64,000 nucleotides of DNA from Hymenobacter sp. YC55 (GTDB lineage Bacteria; Bacteroidota; Bacteroidia; Cytophagales; Hymenobacteraceae), in assembly GCF_029433095.1 (NCBI RefSeq), contig NZ_JARNTX010000002.1:1364001-1428000 (forward strand). The letters are read 5' to 3'. The translations under genes were made by a program, and so were the position numbers. The notes below the pieces were generated by a model. The model saw nothing but the letters and a program-made list of their open reading frames with translations. It did no database searches and was not told the origin of the DNA. Of this stretch, positions 1-9,607 are shown in pieces. Every line of letters starts with the position of its first letter. The stretch's first letter is position 1.

Positions 1-2458
1 CTCCCTCAATCAGCGAGACAACCTTGTTGCGAATACGCGTATAGTTCAGCGTAACATCCCAAGTGAAATCACCGCCCTTTACTGCAGCAAGGGTGACTAA
101 TCCTTCAATGCCTTTGTTATCCAACCGGCCAGCGTTGGCTGTGCGCTGAAGGAAGCCTGTTGAAGCTGGCGTCGTCAATGGAATAATCTGGTCGCGGCTC
201 GTCTGGTAGAAATATGTAGCATCAATACTCAGGCGATTAGCGAACAAGCCTAAGTTAAGACCACCTTCAAATGAGCGTGTAAACTCAGGCTTAAGATTTG
301 GATTACCTTGAGTGTTGCTCAAAGTGAAGCCTCCTAATCCATTTAAGGGAAAGTTCAAGCTAGCAACGTTGTTGCCTAGGAGCGTTACTGCGTAGGTGGT
401 GTTTAAGTTATAAGGATCTGTATCCCGTCCTACTTGAGCTGCAGCACCTTTTATTTTGCCATAGGAAAGCAAGTCAGACTCTATCCCAAGCGCATCCGTA
501 AATACAAAGGCAGCACTTGCAGAAGGGTAAAAGAATGTATTGTTCTTCTTAGGAAGCGTAGACGACTCGTCAACGCGGCCAGTTAAGGTCAAGAACAAGT
601 AGTTGTTGTAGGATAAATCCAAAGAGGTATAATATCCTAGCAAACGACGAAGGGAAGTTTCCTCACCCGTTCCATTCGAGTAAACTGAGGCAACCGAGGA
701 ATTCGGAAAGCCCGAGACGAGCAGGTTATCAGCTTGAGATGATATACGTTGAAAGCGGCGAGAATTTACTTGCTGGCCAAGTAACAAGCTTGCGTTCAAG
801 CCTTCTGTAAGAATATTATCTTTCTTTAAAGTTGCAATGAAGTCACCGGTAAACTCGCTCCGATAGTATACTTCATCGAGCACCTGCCCCGACGGTACGC
901 GAGCAGCTCCCGGTGTAAAGATGCCTTTACGACGGTCTGTATAAGTATCTAAACCCCCACGATAAAGCACATTCAACCACGGGGTGATGTCATAGCTCAC
1001 ATTGGCCGAACCGAAAAAACGAGTGAGTTTCGAAGTTGTTTGAACGAATTCCCGGTTCCAAAGCGGGTTATCAGTACCAGAGAAGAAAACACTACGTCCC
1101 GTAATAGGATTCTTATAAGGTAAGCCTTGTAGATTATAGCTGCGTGGGACGTTAACCAAAGTGCCAAACGCGCTACTTCCATTGCCAATTGCTGAGCCCA
1201 GCTGATCCGAGCTAGCAAAATTCATTGAAGCACCAGCCTTGAGCTTATTAATTAATGTTGTATTACCTCCTAAATTAATATTGAGGCGTTCCAACTCATT
1301 GAATTCTGCAATACCCTTCTGGTCAGTATGATTGACGCCAAGAACGAAGTTTTGCTCAGCAGTACCACCGCGGAGATTGACGCCATTGGTAAGCAATCGA
1401 CCAGTGCGGTAAAAGTCCTTGATATTGTCTTTATAAGCTTGATAAGGTAGTAAGGTACGATCATTAAGGAGCAAACCATTTTCTATGGTAGGCGTGCTGC
1501 CAAAACGAGGTCCCCAAGAAGCTGTGCTACCTGTGTTTATATCACCCAGTAAAGGAAGACCATTGGCGCCTGGTAGCTGTGTCTGGTTGATACCGTTTAA
1601 ACCCTGGCCATAGTCATTCTGAAAATCAGGAATGCCATAAACTTGCTGCAAGGCTAGGCCAGATGTTACCGTAACTTCTAGCTTCTTGTTTGCACTACGT
1701 CCTGACTTAGTCGTTATGATAACTGCCCCTGCTGCGGCTCGCGAACCATACAGAGCGGCTGCTGCTGGCCCTTTCAAGATGTTGATACTCTCGATAGTTT
1801 CAGGGTCAATATCAACTGCGCGGTTGGCAGTTTGTGCACCACCTAACGTTCCAAGAGAGCCACCATTTGTGCGGTCGAGGTTGTTGCTAATAGGAATGCC
1901 GTCAACAACAAATAGTGGTTGGTTGCTGCCTTGAAGGGAAGTAATCCCTCGTATGTTGATGTTGGTAGAAGCTCCTGGTAAGCCACTTGAGTTGGTGATA
2001 GTAACACCAGATACTTTACCTTGTAAAGCATTCAGAACGTTGGGTTCCGATTTTTGAGAAATTTGCTCTGACTTGATTTCTTGCGTTGCATAGCCTAAAG
2101 AGCGCGTATCCTTCTCAATACCGAGTGCAGTTACTACTACCTCGCTTAATTGCTTGGAGTCTGTGGCCAAAGCAATACTAAGCGTGTTTTCTGAGCCTAT
2201 AGGACGCTCAACAGAAACGTAGCCTACAGAACTAAAAACTAGAGTGCCCCCACTTGCTGGTACATTATTTAAATTGTATGAACCATCAGAATTAGTGGAA
2301 ATGCCGTTAGTAGTGCCCTTTAGCAATACCGTTACGCCTGGTAGCCCTTCACCAGTCTGACGATCGGTGACTTTTCCAGAAATACTCCGGTCCTGAGCAG
2401 ACACCTGCTGCAACAGGCTGACCATGAGTACTGGACTCATGAGTAGGGTTTTGTTCAT
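1..2458 (-). CDS. SusC/RagA-type TonB-linked outer membrane receptor, 3' end beyond window
   Basis: The frame is open from an ATG at 2458 down to the window edge (819 codons), so the C-terminal part of the barrel and the stop are missing. The N-terminus is a signal peptide of about 21 residues ending in VSA. It is followed by a carboxypeptidase-regulatory-like domain (GKVTD, then LPGVTVLLKGT, about residues 25-105), a short linker ending in SEVVVTALG, and a plug domain with NIRG, QPLFVVDGIPI and ILKGPAAAALYGSRAA motifs (about 115-235). The remainder is beta-barrel sequence. Such proteins sit in the outer membrane and, with a SusD lipoprotein, import large substrates using TonB energy. A SusD partner would be expected just left of the window. 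It diverges from a second SusC across an AT-rich gap, and the two N-termini share many motifs, so they look like paralogues. The substrate cannot be told from sequence. Confidence 0.93.
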   Translation of the reverse strand, partial: MNKTLLMSPVLMVSLLQQVSAQDRSISGKVTDRQTGEGLPGVTVLLKGTTNGISTNSDGSYNLNNVPASGGTLVFSSVGYVSVERPIGSENTLSIALATDSKQLSEVVVTALGIEKDTRSLGYATQEIKSEQISQKSEPNVLNALQGKVSGVTITNSSGLPGASTNINIRGITSLQGSNQPLFVVDGIPISNNLDRTNGGSLGTLGGAQTANRAVDIDPETIESINILKGPAAAALYGSRAAAGAVIITTKSGRSANKKLEVTVTSGLALQQVYGIPDFQNDYGQGLNGINQTQLPGANGLPLLGDINTGSTASWGPRFGSTPTIENGLLLNDRTLLPYQAYKDNIKDFYRTGRLLTNGVNLRGGTAEQNFVLGVNHTDQKGIAEFNELERLNINLGGNTTLINKLKAGASMNFASSDQLGSAIGNGSSAFGTLVNVPRSYNLQGLPYKNPITGRSVFFSGTDNPLWNREFVQTTSKLTRFFGSANVSYDITPWLNVLYRGGLDTYTDRRKGIFTPGAARVPSGQVLDEVYYRSEFTGDFIATLKKDNILTEGLNASLLLGQQVNSRRFQRISSQADNLLVSGFPNSSVASVYSNGTGEETSLRRLLGYYTSLDLSYNNYLFLTLTGRVDESSTLPKKNNTFFYPSASAAFVFTDALGIESDLLSYGKIKGAAAQVGRDTDPYNLNTTYAVTLLGNNVASLNFPLNGLGGFTLSNTQGNPNLKPEFTRSFEGGLNLGLFANRLSIDATYFYQTSRDQIIPLTTPASTGFLQRTANAGRLDNKGIEGLVTLAAVKGGDFTWDVTLNYTRIRNKVVSLIEG

Positions 2459-3491
2459 GTATTAAAGTGTGAGTGAAAAGGAAAAAAGACCGATTTTACC
2501 AACTGTTGGGAAGAATCTAAACCCCAATTTACAATCATTATTTCAAATAAAAATATCAGTTGAAAGCATAATTGTAAAGTTTATTAAACCTTTATGTTAT
2601 TGTATATATTATTATAAAATACCAGGGTAAAATATAATGACTATATTATAAATATACTAATAATCAATATGGTAAAACAATTACTGATATATTGTTAAAG
2701 TGCAATACAATTACATGTTACAACTAGTATTGTGGTCCATATTAGGATGAATTCCAGGCCATTGAAAATAATAGTAACAAAGTAGTTTTTAATAAATTAC
2801 TTGCTTGTGTTTCAACAGCATATGACGTAAATTAGAATAACTAAGTAAAATAGTATTAAAGTGTACTCTATTCAGGTGTAGCCGATAAATTAAAATTCAG
2901 GGTGATTTGTATTATTCTTAGTAAATAGGGTTGTCTTGTTAATCATAAGATTAAACCACTTTTAATTATAATTAGTATAAATTTATACTAATTATGGACT
3001 AAGCTTTGTTGTCAGATATATTAAGGAAATTACATGGCACTTTAAAGTCGTATATATTATTACATACAATTCTTTGTGTAGAGATTTTAATCTTAATGTA
3101 TAAGCATTGTATAATTTATATAAATTCTAGGCTTATTTAGCCTACATAGTTCGACATAGTGTTAAGTCTATTAGCATAAGAATATGTAAGGCTGACTTAA
3201 AGCAATTTATTGTGGATATTGGAGAGTGTTAATCTATAGGCATGTTTCTTGAAGATTATGTATGCATGAAGTGCTATAGTTGTACTAATTTCAAATTTTT
3301 ACTAAAATAATTAAGTTTATTGCAATAACAGGTAAGTGGATTTCTATGAATTACAATAGATTATAAGTAGGTATGATTAAGAGATAGGATTGATTTAAGT
3401 AGGATTTAGCATGGGAGCAACCAAATTATTTGTTAAGTTTGGGATAAACTTTCTTAAATTATTCACCTCTACTCACCTAACGCTCACCTTT
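2459..3491. other. AT-rich intergenic region between divergent susC genes
   Basis: About 1 kb with no convincing gene in any frame. It is far more AT-rich than the rest of the window: 2581-2640 has only 10 G/C out of 60, while 22261-22320 in gcvT has 44 of 60. It holds the 5' regions of both divergent receptors. A promoter-like element for the right gene lies at 3434-3441; no clear -7 element was found for the left gene. No tidy inverted repeat or tRNA was recognised. Confidence 0.7.
3434..3441 (+). promoter_or_regulatory. Candidate -7 element (TAAGTTTG) for susC
   Basis: Exact match to the Bacteroidota -7 consensus TAnnTTTG, placed 50 bp before the ATG at 3492. No good -33 TTTG is visible at the expected spacing (nearest is TTTA at 3405-3408), so support is partial. 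If it is used, the longer reading frame beginning at 3411 cannot be translated. Confidence 0.4.
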
Positions 3492-6400
3492 ATGAGAAAA
3501 CTTCTCCTGAGTGCGCTTTTAGTGTCGCCTGTCTTGATGCAGCAGGCAGCGGCACAAAATCGCAATATCACGGGCCGCGTAACAGATACAGCTACTGGTC
3601 AGGGCCTTCCAGGCGTAACTGTACTTGTTAAAGGTACTTCAATTGGCGCTTCCACAAGTGCTGATGGATCCTACACTTTGAGCGTTCCAGCAACTGCTAC
3701 AACTCTTACATTCAGCTTTATCGGATATACGAGTGTTGAGCGTCCTATAGGTACAGCATCTACGGTAGATGTTGGACTTGGGACGGATACCAAGCAACTT
3801 AGCGAAGTTGTTGTAACTGCTTTAGGTGTAGAAAGAACCCGCAACTCGTTGCCTTATTCTGCAACACAGGTGGAAGGCCAGAGCATTACGGTGGCTCGTA
3901 ACCCTAACCCGGTTAATGGCTTATCAGGTAAGGTGGCGGGTGTTAACATTCGGCAAAGCAATACACTTGGTGGATCCACTAACGTGACCATCCGGGGTAC
4001 TAAATCGTTGTTTGGTAATAACCAGCCTTTGTACGTAATTGATGGGGTTCCTATCAGCAACAACAACACCAATACTGCTACTCAGCAGACAGGGGGTGGG
4101 GGCTATGACTATGGCAATGCTGCATCGGACCTCAACCCTGATGACATTGCTACAACTACCATTTTGAAGGGTGCCGCAGCTACTGCTCTATATGGTGAGC
4201 GGGCTTCTAACGGTGTAATTCTTATTACTACCAAAAAAGGAAGAAAAGGCTTAGGAGTAACTATCAATGCGGGTATCACTGGTGGACGCATTGATAAAAG
4301 CACGTTTATTAAGTACCAAAAGGAATATGGTGCTGGATATGGCACCTATTTCGATGAGTACGATGTTAATGGCAGCACTTTTGATCTTGCACAGCTAGCA
4401 GCCGATGCCTCTAACGGACCTCGCTTTGACCCAAGCCGGTCTGTCTATCAGTGGACTGCTTTCACCCCTGGTAACCCCAATTTTGGAAAAGCTACCCCTT
4501 GGGTTGCTGCGCAAAATGACCCATCGGAATTTTTCAAAACGGCTACAACGCTAAACAACAGCATTGCCATTGATGGCGGTAATGACAACGGCTATTTCAA
4601 ACTCGGATATAACAGTGTTCGAGACAAAGGCATTTTGCCGAACAGCGAGGTAAACAAGAACATTGTAAACTTTGCTGGCTCGCTGAATTTGACGCCACGC
4701 TTGACCACTAGTGCTTCGGTCAATTTCTCGCAGGTTAGTGGCAGAGGTCGTTACGCTACGGGTTATAGCGGTGCCAATAGCGACAACTTGATGACTAACT
4801 TCCGGCAATGGTGGCAAACGAACGTTGATATTAAGGATCTGGAGGATGCTTATAATTACCAGCGGCGAAATGCTACATGGAATTTAGGTAGCGCAACACC
4901 TGGTGCCACTGGTGCCTATTGGAACAACCCGTACTTCACCCGTGAGCAGAGCTACGAAACAGATTCTCGCTATCGGACCTTCGGCAACATTGCGGCTACT
5001 TACAAATTCGCCGATTGGTTTAACGTATTAGGACGTGCAACGCTTGATTCGTACGATGAAGGGCAGGACGAACGTTATGCAGTAACATCGGTAGGTGTAC
5101 CAAGCTACACTCGTTACAACCGTACGGGCCGTGAGCTTAACCTTGACTTGATAGGTAACTTCTCGGCAAACATCACAGACGCTGTTAGTTTCAAAGGCTT
5201 GGCTGGTGCCAACATCCGTCGGGAACAGTTTGAGTTTATTAGGTCGGCAACCAACGGTGGGCTTGTAGTGCCAGGGCTTTACACTTTAAGCAATAGCGTT
5301 GAGCCATTAACTGCCCCAACTCCTGGTGTTGATGAAGTAGCTCAGCAACGCGGGGTAGACGGTTTGTTTGCTAGCGCTACCTTTGGCTTTAGGGACATGT
5401 TGTTTTTGGACCTGACTGCTAGAAGAGACAAATCCACTACGCTGCCTAAAGACAACAATGCCTTTATCTACCCCTCGGTAGCAACCAGCTTTGTTTTCTC
5501 TGAAGTACTGAAAGAGTACGACTGGATTTCTTATGGTAAGGCGCGAATCAACTATGCTGAGGTAGGACAAGGAGCTCCTATCCAAAGCGTAAATGATGTG
5601 TATGATAAACCAGCAGCTTTCGGCTTGGTGCCTTTGTTCTCAGTTGTAGGTACGAAGAACAACAACCAATTAAAGCCCGAGCGCACGAAAAGTGCCGAAG
5701 CTGGTGTAGAAATGGCCTTTTTGCAGAGTCGCTTAGGCTTTGATGCCACGATTTACCAGCAAAATACTATCGATCAGATCATTCCAGTAAACGTGTCAAC
5801 GGCTACTGGCTACAACGCACGTTTCATTAACTCAGGTGAAGTTCGCAACAGAGGTATTGAATTGACAGCGTTTGTGACGCCGTTCAAATCCGACAATTTT
5901 AGTTGGACGGTTAACGCTAACTGGACTAAAAACAAGAATAAAGTTCTTTCCCTCTATGGGGAAGGCGATGAACTTGTAAGGAGTATACAACTAGCTTCAT
6001 ACCAGGGCGGTGTCTCGTCAAATGCAACAGTAGGCAAACCTTTTGGAATTATCAGAGGAAACAATTTCGTTTACCTGAACGGACAGAAGGTAGTACGTAC
6101 CAGTGGATACTATGCGCTGAGTCCAACCGCCAACGAAGAAATTGCTGATCCGAATCCGGATTGGACGGGAGGTATTTCGAATACGTTCAACTACAAAGGG
6201 CTTTCTCTGTACTTCTTGGTAGATATTCGTAAGGGTGGCCAGGTGTATTCGCTTGACCGGGCTTATGGCCTCGATAGTGGCCTGCCTGATGAAACAGCTG
6301 GTCTCAACGAGTTAGGAAACCCGTCGCGTAATTCGATTGCTGACGGTGGAGGAGTACTTTTCCCCGGTGTACAATCAGATGGAACTCCTAACACGGTACG

Positions 6401-6731
6401 TGCTGACAACAGCACCGAAAGCGGATCAACTGCCTACGGTATTACTTATAATCCAGCAGCTGCATTTGTGTACGATGCTGGTTTTGCCAAGCTAAGAGAA
6501 GTAGCCTTAACGTATTCCTTGCCGAAGTCTGTTCTGTCTAAAGTAGGAGGAGTAGGGGTGAAAGGAATTGACTTGTCGTTAGTTGCCCGCAACTTGTGGA
6601 TCATTCATAAGAATCTGCCTGACGCAGATCCAGAAGATGCACTCAGCATTGGCAACTTTGGTCAGGGATACTCGACTGGCGCCTATCCTTCTGTTCGCAC
6701 TATTGGTGCTAACGTTAGACTTAGCTTCTAA
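3492..6731 (+). CDS. SusC/RagA-type TonB-linked outer membrane receptor
   Basis: 1079 residues from the ATG at 3492. This start was preferred over an in-frame ATG at 3411 because it places a normal signal peptide (MRKLLLSALL... ending in QAAAQ) at the N-terminus and leaves the promoter-like element at 3434 upstream. Order: signal peptide, carboxypeptidase-regulatory-like domain (GRVTD, GLPGVTVLVKGT, about residues 26-105), SEVVVTALG linker, TonB plug (TIRGTKSLFG, QPLYVIDGVPI, ILKGAAATALYGERASNGV, about 115-240) and a long 22-strand-type barrel ending in an aromatic residue (RLSF). It would form the TonB-driven channel of a SusCD transporter. A susD gene starts 6 bp after its stop, so the two are surely cotranscribed. 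No degradative enzymes are adjacent, so the ligand is unknown. Confidence 0.95.
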   Translation: MRKLLLSALLVSPVLMQQAAAQNRNITGRVTDTATGQGLPGVTVLVKGTSIGASTSADGSYTLSVPATATTLTFSFIGYTSVERPIGTASTVDVGLGTDTKQLSEVVVTALGVERTRNSLPYSATQVEGQSITVARNPNPVNGLSGKVAGVNIRQSNTLGGSTNVTIRGTKSLFGNNQPLYVIDGVPISNNNTNTATQQTGGGGYDYGNAASDLNPDDIATTTILKGAAATALYGERASNGVILITTKKGRKGLGVTINAGITGGRIDKSTFIKYQKEYGAGYGTYFDEYDVNGSTFDLAQLAADASNGPRFDPSRSVYQWTAFTPGNPNFGKATPWVAAQNDPSEFFKTATTLNNSIAIDGGNDNGYFKLGYNSVRDKGILPNSEVNKNIVNFAGSLNLTPRLTTSASVNFSQVSGRGRYATGYSGANSDNLMTNFRQWWQTNVDIKDLEDAYNYQRRNATWNLGSATPGATGAYWNNPYFTREQSYETDSRYRTFGNIAATYKFADWFNVLGRATLDSYDEGQDERYAVTSVGVPSYTRYNRTGRELNLDLIGNFSANITDAVSFKGLAGANIRREQFEFIRSATNGGLVVPGLYTLSNSVEPLTAPTPGVDEVAQQRGVDGLFASATFGFRDMLFLDLTARRDKSTTLPKDNNAFIYPSVATSFVFSEVLKEYDWISYGKARINYAEVGQGAPIQSVNDVYDKPAAFGLVPLFSVVGTKNNNQLKPERTKSAEAGVEMAFLQSRLGFDATIYQQNTIDQIIPVNVSTATGYNARFINSGEVRNRGIELTAFVTPFKSDNFSWTVNANWTKNKNKVLSLYGEGDELVRSIQLASYQGGVSSNATVGKPFGIIRGNNFVYLNGQKVVRTSGYYALSPTANEEIADPNPDWTGGISNTFNYKGLSLYFLVDIRKGGQVYSLDRAYGLDSGLPDETAGLNELGNPSRNSIADGGGVLFPGVQSDGTPNTVRADNSTESGSTAYGITYNPAAAFVYDAGFAKLREVALTYSLPKSVLSKVGGVGVKGIDLSLVARNLWIIHKNLPDADPEDALSIGNFGQGYSTGAYPSVRTIGANVRLSF

Positions 6732-6737
6732 ACAACA

Positions 6738-8243
6738 ATGAAAAAATCAATCTTGATTGCTTTGTCAGCTGTTGCGCTGACAACTTCCTGCGTGGATTCG
6801 CTGGAAGAATATAATGTTGACCCAAAAAGAGCTGCTGTTGGTACGGCCCCTGGTGTGTCGTTCATTTCTAATGCAGAGCGTAACCTAGTTCGTACTATTA
6901 ATAGTGCGAATACCAACCTGAACCCTTTCCGTTACTATGTGCAGTATTGGGCTGCAACTGACTACCCAACGGAGAGCCGTTATGATATTAACACACGTAA
7001 TATCAACGGGCTGTACTGGAATGCTTTGTACCGAGATGTACTACGCGACTTGCGCGAGGCTAAGACGGTAATTAATGCCGATCCAGACCTAGCACCTGAC
7101 GTTAAGGCAAACCAATTGGCTTGCGCTGAGGTATTGGAAATTTACACTTGGACTACATTAGTAGAAGTGTTTGGTAACATACCGTATTCACAAGCTTTAG
7201 ATATCAACACTCCTCTACCAGCCTACGACGACCAAGCTACGATCTACAACGATCTTATCACGCGGCTGGATGCTGTCATTCCTAAGTTTAAGGTAAATGC
7301 AGGCTTGGGTGATTCGTCGCCTAGCTTCGATTTGATTAATGACGGGAATGTGGGCTTGTGGGTGAAGTTCGCTAACTCTATGAAGCTGCGAATGGCACTT
7401 ACTATTGCTGATGTTGATGATGCTAAAGCCAGAACAATGGTAGCGGCTGCTGCTGGTAATGTGCTTACTTCCAATGCCGATAATATTGATTTGACGTACA
7501 ATGGTACGTTCCCTAACACGAATCCTTTGTTTGAGGATTTGGTTAGAAGTGGGCGGCGTGACTTTGTTGGTGCTAACACTTTCATCAACCGGTTGAAGGG
7601 TACAGAAGGCCCCGTACAAGGAATAGTTGATCCACGTTTGGATGACTACTTTAACGAAAACCAGGCGGGAACTTACGCTGGAGGTATACCTGGCTCAACC
7701 AACAACAAGAACACCAATTCGGAGGCTAGCGACGAGCTTCGTGAGCAGACCTTACCGGGTGTGGTTATATCGTATGCGCAGGTTGAGTTCATGTTGGCTG
7801 AGGCCGCGGCAAGAGGGTATGCCGTAACAGGCTCAACTGAATCGCATTACAATGCAGCTATCAGGGCGTCTATTCTTGAGTGGGCCAGCTATGCAGGGCC
7901 TTCAAACACACCTGCAGACGTAGTGAATGCAGCAACAGAAGCAACGGCTTATCTAGCTAATCCGGGCGTGGCGTACGCTACTGCACCAGGTGCTGACTTC
8001 CGGGAGAAAATAGGGTACCAGAAGTGGATTGCTCTATATAATCAGCCTACGGAATCGTTCAAGGAGTGGAGAAGACTAGATTCGCCTAAGCTGACAAGAT
8101 CTACTCGTTCTCTGACGGAAATTCCATTGCGTTTTCCTTATCCAATTGCTGAACAAAACGTCAATGGTACAAACTACAACGTAGCTTCTTCTGCCATTGG
8201 AGGAGATGTGGTAACGACCAAGTTGTTCTGGGACAAGCGTTAA
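6738..8243 (+). CDS. SusD-like outer membrane lipoprotein (SusD-like_2 type)
   Basis: 501 residues starting with a lipoprotein signal whose lipobox TTSC places the acylated cysteine at residue 18. The body matches the SusD-like_2 branch: WVKFANSMKLRMALTI around residue 210 and VDPRLDDYF near 300, followed by helical TPR-like sequence (YAQVEFMLAEAAARGY) and a late EKIGYQKWIALYNQ segment typical of this subgroup. The protein should be a surface-exposed lid binding substrate over the SusC barrel. It begins 6 bp after the susC stop and is followed immediately by a strong terminator, so susC-susD forms a complete two-gene operon. The family is well recognised; the ligand is not. Confidence 0.93.
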   Translation: MKKSILIALSAVALTTSCVDSLEEYNVDPKRAAVGTAPGVSFISNAERNLVRTINSANTNLNPFRYYVQYWAATDYPTESRYDINTRNINGLYWNALYRDVLRDLREAKTVINADPDLAPDVKANQLACAEVLEIYTWTTLVEVFGNIPYSQALDINTPLPAYDDQATIYNDLITRLDAVIPKFKVNAGLGDSSPSFDLINDGNVGLWVKFANSMKLRMALTIADVDDAKARTMVAAAAGNVLTSNADNIDLTYNGTFPNTNPLFEDLVRSGRRDFVGANTFINRLKGTEGPVQGIVDPRLDDYFNENQAGTYAGGIPGSTNNKNTNSEASDELREQTLPGVVISYAQVEFMLAEAAARGYAVTGSTESHYNAAIRASILEWASYAGPSNTPADVVNAATEATAYLANPGVAYATAPGADFREKIGYQKWIALYNQPTESFKEWRRLDSPKLTRSTRSLTEIPLRFPYPIAEQNVNGTNYNVASSAIGGDVVTTKLFWDKR

Positions 8244-8261
8244 CTGCAAATGTTATTGAAT

Positions 8262-8293
8262 AAAAAAGGCTGCCAATTTTGGCAGCCTTTTTT
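8262..8293. terminator. Bidirectional intrinsic terminator (susD / prfB)
   Basis: AAAAAAGGCTGCCAA pairs perfectly with TTGGCAGCCTTTTTT around a two-base loop. The A-tract on one side and T-tract on the other let it serve both susD (plus) and the convergent prfB (minus). Confidence 0.9.
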
Positions 8294-8335
8294 GTTGGTG
8301 ATTATTCAGCTAGGTGCTGTGAATCAATAAATGCG

Positions 8336-9413
8336 CTAACTCTGCATCAGGTACCCCTTGATATACTCGTCTAAATCTCCGTCTAGCACATTCTGCACGT
8401 CGGTGCGCTCGATGCTCGTACGCAGGTCTTTGACGAGTTTGTAGGGATGGAGCACGTAGTTACGGATTTGAGAACCGAAGTCGATACGCTTCTTGCTGGC
8501 TTCTACTTTGTCGCGCTCGGCGTGGCGCTTGTCCATCTCGATTTGATAGAGGCGCGATTTAAGCATGCGTAGCGCGTGTTCTTTGTTCATAAGCTGGCTA
8601 CGCTCAATCTGCACGGCGATGATGATACCGGAAGGCGCGTGCGTAAGTCGTACGGCCGTTTCCACCTTGTTCACGTTCTGTCCACCGGCACCGCCCGCCC
8701 GAAAGGTGTCCCAGCTGATATCAGCAGGATTGATTTCGATGTTGATGGTATCATCAATGACAGGATAAGCAAATACCGAGGCGAACGAAGTGTGGCGCCG
8801 GCCGCTGCTGTCAAAGGGAGAGATGCGCACTAAGCGGTGTACGCCGATTTCACTTTTGAGGTAGCCATAGGCAAAATCACCATCTATTTCCAAGGATGCG
8901 GATTTGATACCAGCACCTTCGCCAGGCTGATAGCTGATTTGACGTACACCAAACCCATGGCTTTCCGCCCACATGATGTACATACGCATCAGCATTTCGG
9001 CCCAATCCTGGCTTTCGGTGCCGCCAGCACCTGGGTTGATGTCAATAATGGCCGACAGTTGGTCTTCTTCGTCGGAGAGCATACGCTTGAACTCCAACTG
9101 CTCTATTTTCTTGACGGTGGCGTCGTAGTCCGCTTGCATTTCTGCTTCGGGTACTTCACCTTCCTTGTAGAAGTCGAAAAGCACCTCGGTATCGGCTACG
9201 GCTTGCTGCACGGCTTCGTAGTCGTCGGTCCAGGTCTTGATGGCTTTAACTTCGCGTAAGGTAGCTTCGGCGGCTTTGGAATCGTCCCAGAAGCCGGGGG
9301 CAGTGGTTTGCACCTCGGTAGCTACTACTTGAGCTTTGCGATTATCGTAGTCAAAGGTACCTCCTCAGGGCCTCGGCGCGGCCCTTCAATTCCTTTACCT
9401 GATCTTGGGTCAT
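8336..9413 (-). CDS. prfB: Peptide chain release factor 2, expressed by programmed +1 frameshift
   Basis: RF2 recognises UGA and UAA stop codons and triggers peptide release on the ribosome. The gene is in two frames: 20 codons from ATG 9413 end at CTT TGA (9356-9351), and the main frame continues to 8336. A +1 shift on CTT followed by GAC gives a 358-residue protein, the usual RF2 length. The downstream part has GGQ in AGGAGGQNVNK, which enters the peptidyl transferase centre, and SPF in RISPFDSSG, the tripeptide typical of RF2. A gene call starting inside the second frame (about 9313) would lose roughly 33 residues. Transcription probably starts from the -7 element at 9452-9459 and ends at 8262-8293. 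Identification is very secure. Confidence 0.96.
9350..9365 (-). promoter_or_regulatory. prfB programmed frameshift signal
   Basis: On the minus strand the order is AGGAGG (9365-9360), three bases TAC, the slippery CTT (9356-9354), and the in-frame stop TGA followed by C (9353-9350). This is the same internal Shine-Dalgarno, spacing and CUU UGA C arrangement as in E. coli prfB (AGGGGG-UAU-CUU-UGA-C). By the known mechanism, low RF2 slows termination at UGA and allows +1 slippage, giving autoregulation. It is notable that an SD-like hexamer is kept here although the start codons in this window rarely show one. Confidence 0.93.
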
Positions 9414-9451
9414 CGGGAATATAGTATGTGTGAATGGGTATGAGAGAAAAA

Positions 9452-9459
9452 CAAAGGTA
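9452..9459 (-). promoter_or_regulatory. Candidate -7 element (TACCTTTG) for prfB
   Basis: Minus-strand TACCTTTG matches TAnnTTTG and lies 38 bp before the prfB ATG. No -33 element was confirmed. Confidence 0.45.
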
Positions 9460-9482
9460 GCCGGATTAGTGGCTTAGGCTGA

Positions 9483-9584
9483 AAAAAGGCTAGTAGCGTT
9501 AGCTTGATCACGAGGAAGGACCTCCTATGGATAGCGTCGTAACCTCATAAAAAGGCTACTAGGTTATCCGTAAGAGGTCCTTCC
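9483..9584. repeat. Intergenic element with 11-bp inverted repeat
   Basis: GGAAGGACCTC at 9514-9524 is perfectly inverted at 9574-9584, with a second inner pair GGATA (9529-9533) / TATCC (9565-9569). Two similar segments, AAAAAGGCTAGTAG near 9484 and AAAAAGGCTACTAG near 9549, add a direct-repeat component. It lies in the ilvE-prfB gap and may be a diverged copy of a dispersed non-coding element (compare 11464-11562 and 22756-22845). It could also fold as a weak terminator for ilvE on the minus strand. Confidence 0.4.
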
Positions 9585-9607
9585 CTGCAGTGAGTAGCTT
9601 GCAAAAA

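Noticed and set aside
2459..3410. Origin of replication or mobile element in the AT-rich gap
   Set aside because: No cluster of DnaA-box words, dnaA/dnaN neighbours, terminal repeats or transposase was seen; the location fits a receptor promoter region.
8336..9413. prfB as a pseudogene broken by an in-frame TGA
   Set aside because: The TGA is the programmed frameshift stop with SD-like hexamer and CTT slippery codon in exact register.
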